The notes below the pieces were generated by a model. That model was not told where the DNA came from, ran no database searches, and worked only from the letters and a program-made list of their open reading frames with translations. Shown piece by piece: positions 56,079 through 64,000 of a stretch of 64,000 bases of DNA. The position numbers and the translations under genes are program-made. The stretch covers positions 68,408,879 through 68,472,878 of the forward strand of contig NC_088201.1 in NCBI RefSeq assembly GCF_037126465.1. The letters are read 5' to 3'. How positions within the stretch are numbered: the first letter of the stretch is position 1; each line of letters opens with the position of its first letter. The stretch is from Ornithodoros turicata. Taxonomy: Eukaryota > Arthropoda > Arachnida > Ixodida > Argasidae.

Positions 56079-56369
56079 CTATTCCATATCTGTCGTCATG
56101 CAATCACAATCTTCACGATCTGGCCTTGTGTTCTTTTGGCCGATCATGTGCCCAAAGAATTCCCGAAACTCAGTTGTATAAATGAGGCACCTAGCACTGT
56201 TTTTCATTTGTGCTTTCGTAGCTGGGCCATACTTCGCCAGTCGGATGACCCATTCGGGCCGCTGTGCGTTCCGACATTTCGTTCCGGAACCTCCACGCCT
56301 ACTCATTTGCGTAGGCACTCTACACGCACAATTTTGAATATTGGAAATGGTAGGGCCCGAATGGACCAT
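56079..56369 (-). pseudogene. Unidentified coding-like remnant
   Basis: A minus frame contains CRVPTQMSRRGGSGTKC, WVIRLAKYGPATKAQMK and FREFFGHMIGQKNTRPDRED, the last shared with 55240-55330. I do not recognise the family. The shared translation with few silent shifts suggests descent from a protein, probably of a mobile element. It lies just downstream of gene A. Confidence 0.35.
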
Positions 56370-56721
56370 TTCGCGCAGAATGTCCGAACTAAGACTGGAA
56401 TCTCCAAGGACGTGCCGCCTTCCTCCTTATGGGTCTTTCTTTCAAATGTCCCTTCAGAGTCTATTATCATTACAGGTTCGAAAAGAAAGGCCAGTTTCAG
56501 CTTACATAGAGCGAACTCCTGTACTAAATTAATCCACCGACAAAGAAAATCGAACATACTTTACTTCACATAACCAACAACAGTAACAACACCCAGAAAC
56601 CAGACGGGACACGGGTCCCATAAAAAAACACCAACCGTGACACTTAAAACAAATGACCTAACAAGGGTACGGATAAAAGGACATCCAAAGATCACTCTTG
56701 GCAGATCCCGTGGAACTACTT

Positions 56722-56851
56722 CTAGGAGACGCAGACCTGGACGGTATTCTGCGGCCCTGCACCTGTGGCAGTAGGATGGTCCGGAGGGTCGAGGATCACA
56801 CGAAGCACGGTGTTCTCACGGCGCCATTTCTTGATGGCTTCAAAAGCATAC
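56722..56851 (-). CDS. Gene A exon 5: cytoplasmic tail and stop
   Basis: The exon starts after the acceptor TTCTCGTAG. Its first base completes the Thr codon left open by exon 4. It encodes YAFEAIKKWRRENTVLRVIL and a 22-residue tail rich in Pro, Thr and Val, ending in VCVS and a TAG stop at 56722-56724. The W-R-R-x-N motif after the second membrane segment is typical of MARCH2/3. I found no clear AATAAA close downstream. Confidence 0.82.
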
Positions 56852-59800
56852 CTACGAGAATATGGAAATGATGTGTAACCACATTGGCACGCGCGCTGAT
56901 GTTAGTGGTTCGAACCGGAAACCATTTTCGGCAACGCTAGATGTCAGACGTATCCTTGTATCCTTGTCAGACGTATCAGATGGCATCCTTTAAGGGATAG
57001 TCGGGAACCGTCGACTGATCTCGAAATTGTACTTGCAGCAATGGTTCGGTTACAAGGCACCTCATCTTAATTTGTAACGTAAAGCTCCAACCAAACCCAA
57101 AGGGTAGGAAAAGCGTTTCTGGCGCAAAAACCATTGATCATGTTTTCATTTATTGCACTCCACTGGGAGTGTAATCTTCGCATTGTAAAGGAAGCGCGGT
57201 TGTTCCAGTGGTTTCGTGCAACCAAACTGATATTCATTACACGTTTACAGAATAGGATTGCTCGTAACCCTGAAGGGCGCAAAGCGGACCGGGACGATAA
57301 ATCTTACCGGGAAAAAATATCACCGGCCTACGGGGGCCTCATAACCGCCTCATAAAAAGCCTTCCGGGGTTGGGGGTGGGGTACCCATTGCCGGGGGGCC
57401 CCACTGGGACCTTTCCCGGTAAAGTCTATGATCAGTCCAGCCTGGACATGACCTTCAAAGTTGATGCACGATCTGCTGCTGTGATGTAGCACCCGCGTAA
57501 CGGGCAGCTGTGATCGGCACTTTAATGGGGTACCCGTGACGTCAAACCCAGCACTCATTACCTGAAGGAGTTGCGGGTTTTCTGGGCGCCGTGCAGATCT
57601 TCAGTACAGGTCATTTACGATTTTTGTGCAACGGTCGTTTCTCTTGGACCTCACCACTGTCGAAAACGAAAAGAGGTCTTTCACTGCTTTCTTAAGGCAG
57701 TTCCAACAGCAGCGAAGTCCAGCTAGAGTGCGTAGCTACTACGCATAGGTTTCAACGCAACTTGAAACCTTACATTCCACGATTCGAGGAAAGCTTATGT
57801 TGTCAGTAGCAACAAGGAATGTACATACGTGAAGCAAAGAAAAGGGAAGTAATGCCAAACTACGTTCTGTAGTGCCAACAGGATCACCAAAAGGGCAGCA
57901 GCACGGTCCCCCAAGCAGGATGCCAACCGTAGCGCGTACAACCAGGCCAGGGAGAAAATGAAGGCAATGCTCAGAGAGAACACTGCGCCCAGACCTAGAT
58001 AGATGAGCACTCCTCGGCGAGCAACGGGGTCCTTGAACAGCAAGCGTACGGGCTACGGGGAAAGCGTAGTCATTAGTGATGCAACTCCATGCTACCTCGT
58101 GGCGTGTTAATAACATGTTTATGCTAGGGGGCCATCACTATTCCGGATCATGACTACAACAACTTGATGCTACTGGTGTTGTAGCAGTAGCAACAGCGGG
58201 GCAGCAAGGTACATTCCGAGCTATATTTTCAAAGCGCCTTAAACTGTCACACGAAATACATGGTAGTTTTCAGTGGTGTAGGATGAGCTATATGGTCAGT
58301 GCTTTCCTTTCCGCGTGCAGGACTGTTTTCTCCTGGCTCCTTCCACGCTCGCGAAACCAAGATGCAGAATATGCCTGCCCATGGCCACTCATAGCCATAG
58401 TTGGGCATTTTGGTGAAACCTCACTCGCCCTCACCCTCACCGCCCTCACGAGCACAGGCCCTCACTCGCCCTCACCCTCACGGCCCTCACAGACACATGC
58501 CCTCAATCGCCCTCACCCTCACCGCCCTCACGAGCACAGGCCCTCACTCGCCCTCACCCTCATGGCACTCACAAATGCAAGCCCTGAGGGTCTTACCCTC
58601 ATAATGTCAACTGAGTGCACTCATGAGGTTGTGTCCCTCATGAGACCTCCTGTGAGTGCACTCATGAGGTCTGAGGGGCGCCAGGTCTCACACTGAGGTA
58701 CACTTAAAACAGAACTTCCCCACATAGCACGCTCCTAGCCAACCATCATTCCGAATGATATTGTGTGTCATGATTTGTTGAAAACGGCAGGAGGCGCGTA
58801 TCTGGGACAGATTATCTTGTCCCAGATAGGCGCCTCCCCCCTGTTTTGAACAAATCATGACACAGAATGATATAATTCGGTATGATGGTTGGCTAGGAGT
58901 GTGCTATGTGGTGAAGTTCTGTTTTAACAGTATATGTGAGGTCAGTATGAGGGCATTCAGAAATGAGATCAAATGACGCATGATGTGGTTCCAGCGACAC
59001 AACCACTGGCTGTGTACACTTTAAAGGGCTGGTGTGCACGTATTTAGCAATTTCGTCTACGTCGCGCTAGGAACACAGCAAAGCGTCCTGAGCTGACTGA
59101 TTACTTTGCGATATAGTTCCAGCGACCTAACTACAGGCAGGGTGCACTTTAAAGGGCTGGTGTGCACGTTTTTACAAATTTAGTCTATGTCGCGCTGGGA
59201 ACACAGCAAAGCGTCCTGAGCTGACTGATTACTTGGCGATATGGTTCCAGCGACCCAACTACAGGCAGGGTGCGCACGTTTTTACAAATTTAGTCTCTGT
59301 CGCGCTGGGAACACAGCAAAGCGTCCTGAGCTGACTGATTACTTGGCGATATGGTTCCAGCGACCCAACTACAGGCAGGGTGCACTTTAAAGGATCGGTG
59401 TGCACGTTTTTACAAATTTAGTCTATGTCGCGCTGGGAACACAGCAAAAAGTTCTGAGCTGACTGATTACTTGGCGATATGGTTCCAGCGACCCAACTAC
59501 AGACAGAGTGCACTTTACAGGGCTGGTGTGCACGTTTTTACCAATTTCGTCTATGTTGCGCTGGGAACACAGCAAAGCGTCCTGAGCTGACTGATTACTT
59601 GGTGATATGGTTCCAGTGACCGAACAACCGGCAGGGTGCACTTTAAAGGGCTGGTGTGCCCGTTTTTAGCAATTTCGTCTACGTCGCGCTGGGAACACAG
59701 CGAAGCGTCCTGAGCTGACTGATTACTTGGCGATACGGTTCCAGCGATCCAACTACAGGCAGGGTGCACTTTGAAGGATCGGTGTGCCCGTTTTTACCAA

Positions 59801-62800
59801 TTTCGTCTATGTCGCGCTGGGAACACAGCAAAAAGTTCTGAGCTGACTGATTACTTGGCGATATGGTTCCAGCGACCCAACTACAGACAGAGTGCACTTT
59901 ACAGGGCTGGTGTGCACGTTTTTACCAATTTCGTCTATGTTGCGCTGGGAACACAGCAAAGCGTCCTGAGCTGACTGATTACTTGGTGATATGGTTCCAG
60001 TGACCGAACAACCGGCAGGGTGCACTTTAAAGGGCTGGTGTGCCCGTTTTTAGCAATTTCGTCTACGTCGCGCTGGGAACACAGCGAAGCGTCCTGAGCT
60101 GACTGATTACTTGGTGATACGGTTCCAGCGATCCAACTACAGGCAGGGTGCACTTTGAAGGGCTGGTGTGCCCGTTTTTACCAATTTCGTCTATGTTGCG
60201 CTGGGAACACAGCAAAGCGCCATGAGCTGACTGATTACTTGGTGATATGGTTCCAGTGACCGAACTACCAGCAGGGTGCACTTTAAAGGGCTGGTGTGCT
60301 CGTTTTTAGCAATTTCGTCTACGTCGCGCTGGGAACACAGCAAAGCCTCCTGAGCTGACTGATTACTTGGTGATATGGTTCCAGCGATCCAACTACCGAG
60401 AGCGTGCGCTTTAAAGGGCAGGTGCGCCGGTTTTTAGCCATTTCGTCTATGTCGCGCTGGGAACACAACAAAGCCCAGTACACTTGGCTGTGTTCCCAGC
60501 GCAACATAGACGAAATTGGTAAAAACGGGCACACCAGCCGTTCAAAGTGCACCCTGCCTGTAGTCGAGTCGCTGGAACCATATCACCAAGTAATTAGTCA
60601 GCTCAAGACGCGTGGCTGTGTTCTCAGCGCGACATATACGAAACTGCTAAAAACGGGCACACCAGCCCTTTAAAGTACACACTGCGTGTAGGTGGGTCGA
60701 TGGAACCATATCACCAACTAATGAGTCAGCTCAGGACGCTTCGCTCTGTTGCCAGCGCGACGTAGACGAAATTGCTAAAAACGGGCACATCAGCCCTTTA
60801 AAGTGCACACTGCATGTAGTTAGGTCGCTGGAACCATATCACCAATTAATCCGTCAGTTCAGGGCGCTTGGCTGTGTTCCCAGCGCGACGTAGACGAAAT
60901 TGCTAAAAACGGGAACACCAGCCCTTTAAAGTGCACTCTGCCGGTAGCTGGATCGCTGGAACCATATCACTAGTGCCTTCATAATTTGCCCACGTCTCGT
61001 AAGCGTCATTTAACCTCATTTCTGAATGCACTCATACTGACCTCACACCCCTCAGGCCTCACCAGTGACTTCACTCACACAGACCTGACGCCCCTCAGAC
61101 CTCATGAGTGCACTCACAGGAGGTCTCATGAGGGGCAAAACCTCATGAGTGCACTCACAGGAGACCTCATGAGGGTAAGAACCTCATGAGTGCACTCACG
61201 GATGGCCTGATCGCGGGCTTGCCCTCACTCACCCTCACCTCAAAGGCGTGAGGTGAGGGTGAGGGGCACTCATGAGGGCCCTCATGAATGAGTTCGCCCA
61301 GCTATGCGCCATAGCACCATTTTGTATTCCCGGTTTCTGCGCTCAGACAATACCTCCTATATGCTACACATAGGAGGCTATGTCTGAGCCTGCCAATGAT
61401 TACGAAACACAGGCGCCTCATCCACAATAGTGGCGCTAGTTTCCTAGGTTGGTGATAGCGACCTCGATGCGATATCAGCAGTATCGGTCATGACGCCGTC
61501 CTCCCACATACAGAGCGTAGTTTACAACCGGTGGCGTCTGACAGCCGGGAACATGACGTGATGCCCCAAAGACACCATACCAACGCTAACTGGCGCGGCA
61601 TCTTTCGATAGCGGAGGCTTGAACGGCATGTACCCATCCAGGACAACTATCTTCGCAAAGCGCTGTAGAGCAGCGTATGCACCGAGCATACGGCAGCGTA
61701 CGCTTACAAGGCAGGCAAAGGTTGTCACTGCTCTGACTGTCTGTGTTTCCGACCCTAGGAAAGTGGCGCCCCCGTGAACGGCAGATTTTGCCTCATTGGG
61801 CAGGCACTCTCTAATGCAGAGCAATGCTTCTAAGTTTTTTACTTTATCTCACCAATGTGAACTTCGCATAAGTGAATCATGGTTCTAAATGAGAATACTT
61901 GAGGTGAAGAAGGACAGGCGACATACCAGGGACCTTCTCTGCACCTTGAACTGGAACTGGCAAATCTGACACTTTCCATTGGCAGTACGAGAGATCCACC
62001 GTTCTAAGCATTCCTGATGCACTGAACCAATACTCCCTGCGTGGTAAAATCAATGTCTCAAACTCAGAAGAGGATAACGTGGATGAACACATCCCTCTTC
62101 CTATGCGCGTCACTAACAGTGCTTCCGGCAGCTCTTTTATGGAATACCATGAATGCATCTGTTCACGAGATTTCTTTGCGTTCTGTGTAGATTTCTATGC
62201 AACATCCATTGCCGTCAAGGCAAGGCCCAAGACGACGCAAAAGAGCCAGGAATGTACGACACGCGCCGGTGGCTTTATTCGGTGACGATTCTGTTTTCCC
62301 CTTTTCTGTGCCTCCAATTGCTCACTAATTTGTTACTCAGGAGTCACGAGTCTGTTGCCTTCTTATTCTGTGTTCAGATCCTCTAGAAGAAAATCCGCAT
62401 CAATTTCACTGCTAAAGCCCCTGAAGAATACAAGAGCTCCAAAATGATCACATATCGAATGTGTGCGCTGGACTTGTAGCAACACTGAAGTATTTACTTT
62501 TTGAGTGCTGTAGAAACCTCATATGTTTCATCCATGACGAAAACCACAGAGACCAGGAAACAAAAAGGGACGCACACGTACACAAGTCTCAAACACAGCT
62601 GTTCACTTGTCTAAGTGTGCGTCCCTTTTTGTTCCATAGCATCGAGGGTTTTCGTCATGGATATACGCCACAAGCTAGCTGGCTTTTTATCTGTTTTATC
62701 ATTATCTATTTTATTCATGTGCTTCGTCAAGCTCAGTACTGCAGGAAGCGAAATCGTTGCTTCTTCTACCTGGGTCTAACACAGCTCATTTGACTTGAAG

Positions 62801-63923
62801 AACCATTTCGTGATGTTCTTAGCCCTGAGATCATCAACTCATCGTGCTCTCTGTTCCTTGAAACAAGTCACAATCAATAACCGCGTTGAATCCCGCAAAG
62901 CGCCTGATGAAGTCATGGATGGTTGTCAGTCATGGTATTGTATTGTATTGTGTCAGTCATTCGGACTAATCTGCTCTCGATACCCATGACTACCATATAC
63001 TACCTGACGCTTATGTTAGGTTTTTCATGGACTAGTTTTGAAGGGTAAATCTAGTAGGCTTTGGCATGCAAAAACTAAAATAATGCACATTCGTGTACCC
63101 AATACTTCCTCAGTATTATGATGAGATGACACGATTCGTGTGAGCTTTCATGTTGGAAAACGCCATGTTAATAATAGCAACCACAAGAAATTGGTTAAAT
63201 TCGGACGTTAGTAATGTTAACAATCAGGTACACTGTTTGTCCATCTTATCTTCGAAAGACTATCTTAAGTGAGCCTGGATGGCAAAGAAATAATGGCAAA
63301 CCAATTTTTAGACAATATTTGGAGAGCGAGGTCGCCTCTCGGGTAACTACTTGGTTACTAGCTTGCGGTACGTGCGTTTTGCCGAAAAATACTTCATTTG
63401 TGCACCACTATACTTATAGGTTAAATACGATACAAGTAAAATACAATTTCGACATTATCATCATAAGGTCTCGACGGTCCTCTGAGTAAGAAGACTATGG
63501 CGTCCAACAAGCATTACCTCTGCAGTTGCAGGGCTCCAAAAGAGGCTGCTTGTCATCGCCGAGGAGACAAATGCGGCACAGCGGCTGCCCTTCACCGCTG
63601 CTACTGCTGCTGCAGGTGCTCTGCGCGTCGGCCGCTACAGCCACGGCAGCAGTCGCGCTTCCAGATGCTGCCACAACTGCTGGTGATGTCGTTGTTGAAG
63701 GGTTAGCTTCACAGCTACAAAGGCTGCTGTTGCTGCTCCTCTGTATTGGGTTAAAGAAGACGAAACAATAGAACACAAATCCACATGTCGCCAACACTAA
63801 ATTCCGTCTGAATACAGCAAATTATGTTTTGGAACGACGACCACCAGCTACCTTGTCATTTAGATAAGTCACATCAACATATGCTAGCAAATCGCAATCC
63901 GTATCGTTGGCCTTTTGAGACAT
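56722..63923 (-). CDS. MARCH-type RING-CH E3 ubiquitin ligase, gene A (complete, 5 exons)
   Basis: Membrane-bound RING-CH ligases of this type move ubiquitin from an E2 onto membrane proteins in endosomal, ER or plasma membranes. Joining exons 63852-63923, 63518-63740, 61927-62036, 57829-58052 and 56722-56851 gives 759 nt, or 252 residues plus stop, the usual MARCH2/3 size. All introns are GT/AG and every phase agrees. The RING-CH domain is complete: C79, C82, C95, C97, H105, C108, C121 and C124, with W112 in its usual place. Residues 25-78 are Ser/Ala-rich and low complexity. Two hydrophobic segments (about 150-177 and 186-209) are followed by YAFEAIKKWRREN, like the conserved MARCH2/3 tail. 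The start ATG has A at -3 and an in-frame TAG three codons upstream. Introns are 111, 1,481, 3,874 and 977 bp; the third holds a large palindromic repeat element. Family is certain; the MARCH2/3 subgroup is likely. Confidence 0.88.
57829..58052 (-). CDS. Gene A exon 4: two transmembrane segments
   Basis: This 224-nt exon lies between the acceptor CTTTCCCCGTAG and the donor GTATGT, ending in phase 2. It encodes PVRLLFKDP, then two hydrophobic stretches separated by a short polar loop (SCLGDR). That is the two-pass layout of small MARCH proteins. It has the same length and phases as the gene B exon at 37210-37433. Confidence 0.85.
58701..58932. mobile_element. Palindromic MITE, type III, full copy
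   Basis: CACTTAAAACAGAACTTCCC ... TAGCCAACCATCATTCCGAA ... GGCGC core with loop GGGACAGATTATCTTGTCCC, then the inverse ending GTTCTGTTTTAACAG. The outer arms match types I and II, but the inner arm and loop are different. Confidence 0.83.
59060..60970. repeat. 128-bp minisatellite with inversion and 384-bp higher-order unit
   Basis: Unit starts recur every 128 bp (for example 59423, 59551, 59679, 59807, 59935, 60063). The block 59423-59769 and the block 59807-60153 give identical translations, so three units were duplicated together. Orientation flips near 60,480. Confidence 0.88.
61301..61926. other. Rest of intron 3 of gene A
   Basis: No exon could be supported. AATACCTCCTATATGCTACA / ACATAGGAGG near 61,350 forms a small inverted repeat. 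Confidence 0.4.
61927..62036 (-). CDS. Gene A exon 3: second half of RING-CH
   Basis: This 110-nt exon lies between an acceptor ending in CACGCAG and the donor GTATGT. Its first two bases complete the Gly codon split by the previous intron. It encodes GSVHQECLERW and CQIC, which give the His and the last three Cys ligands. Codons continue cleanly to the phase-0 donor. Confidence 0.9.
62529..62662. mobile_element. Hairpin MITE with GACGAAAACC arms, in intron 2 of gene A
   Basis: ATCCATGACGAAAACCACAG...AAAAAGGGACGCACACGTAC and the inverse ...GTGTGCGTCCCTTTTTGTTC...GGTTTTCGTCATGGAT. The GACGAAAACC motif is shared with the hairpin at 50665-50775. Confidence 0.7.
63518..63740 (-). CDS. Gene A exon 2: first half of RING-CH
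   Basis: The exon follows a pyrimidine-rich acceptor ending in AATACAG and ends at AGA G with donor GTAATG, in phase 1. It encodes a Ser/Ala/Thr-rich stretch, then CRICLLGD...LLEPCNCR, the first four zinc ligands. There is no Met in the exon, so translation must start upstream. Confidence 0.88.
63852..63923 (-). CDS. Gene A exon 1 (start exon, 24 codons)
   Basis: The exon runs from ATG at 63923-63921 to AAG followed by the donor GTAGCT, and encodes MSQKANDTDCDLLAYVDVTY plus LNDK. It ends in phase 0 and the next exon starts in phase 0. An in-frame TAG upstream stops any extension. The intron is only 111 bp, so the pairing is plausible, but this is the least certain exon because N-termini are poorly conserved in the family. 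Confidence 0.65.
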
Positions 63924-64000
63924 CCTGGCCTATTGCACAACTGGCTAGGCTCGATATATGAAGGAACTCGAAGCGACACCATGCAGTTAACAAACGATAA

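Larger units (their letters stand above)
58410..61300. mobile_element. Palindromic tandem-repeat element E5 in intron 3 of gene A
   Basis: The ends are arrays of short CCTCAC-rich units: left 58,420-58,690 (CCCTCACTCGCCCTCACCCT and GAGTGCACTCATGAGG), right 61,020-61,290 (CCTCATGAGTGCACTCACAG repeated). Inside, about eleven units of 128 bp (marked GCGCTGGGAACACAGCAAAG) run to about 60,475, then four or so in the opposite orientation to about 60,970. A type III MITE is inserted at 58701-58932. The left array of 128-bp units contains an exact-looking three-unit (384-bp) duplication. No transposase. Frames of 67-89 codons here are repeat translations. Confidence 0.75.

Noticed and set aside
58420..58690. 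CRISPR-like array because of regularly spaced CCTCAC repeats
   Set aside because: The genome is eukaryotic, spacers are not unique and the repeats are degenerate low-complexity units.
59351..60673. Array of near-identical 67-89 codon frames
   Set aside because: They recur every 128 bp with the minisatellite unit of E5 and have no coding features.
61877..62158. A 93-codon minus frame read through exon 3 of gene A
   Set aside because: It is in the wrong frame for the RING-CH residues. The correct frame gives GSVHQECLERW between good splice sites.
63741..63797. Extension of gene A exon 2 upstream into the hydrophobic MLATCGFVFYCFVFF stretch as an N-terminal membrane anchor
   Set aside because: The start would be a GTG, and the hydrophobic residues come from the pyrimidine-rich tract of a splice acceptor (TTTCGTCTTCTTTAACCCAATACAG).

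Overview
This window looks like an animal nuclear genome, most likely a chelicerate and probably a hard tick. It has intron-split genes with GT/AG sites and no prokaryotic gene spacing. Its tRNA-derived SINE resembles those I know from ticks, and it is saturated with palindromic DNA transposons. The tick assignment is inference from repeat types, not proof. Host coding sequence is well under 2 kb of the 64 kb.

Host genes. Two paralogous membrane-bound RING-CH (MARCH2/3-type) E3 ubiquitin ligase genes lie in tandem on the minus strand. Gene A (63,923 down to 56,722) can be read completely: five exons, 252 residues, a full C4HC3 RING-CH domain and two membrane segments. Gene B (49,776 down to 37,210) keeps three exons with the same splice positions and phases as gene A, and two of them have exactly the same length (110 and 224 nt). 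Its first and last coding exons were not found. On the plus strand, 2,484-2,705 encodes a 73-residue secreted peptide starting directly after a splice acceptor.

Mobile DNA, left to right: a hAT-type element with 8-bp target duplications (553-980); small TA-flanked MITEs (449-526, 1,976-2,190); SINE copies (about 5,275, 9,600, 11,222, 28,578 and 53,535); two large elements sharing CTACAG...TTTT...CCG tips and GGATTAA arrays (11,593-13,020 and 14,717-17,081); a LINE remnant (19,540-20,443) beside an element with repeated CCGTAATGAGAC ends (20,444-23,979); a nested element (27,417-29,173); a 7.3-kb nest (29,829-37,135) in which a Ty3-type LTR retrotransposon and a MITE sit inside a long-TIR element; a deleted Tc1 element (38,139-39,099); a second LINE remnant (42,865-43,925); a third GGATTAA element (about 47,100-48,097); and a palindromic 128-bp tandem array (58,410-61,300) in an intron of gene A.

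About 18 full or partial copies of one near-perfect palindromic MITE, in three core variants, are scattered through the window and often sit inside other transposons. They create recurrent spurious reading frames. The most unusual theme is a shared architecture, a short-period repeat array at each end with long-period tandem repeats in inverted orientation between them, seen in elements whose sequences are unrelated.
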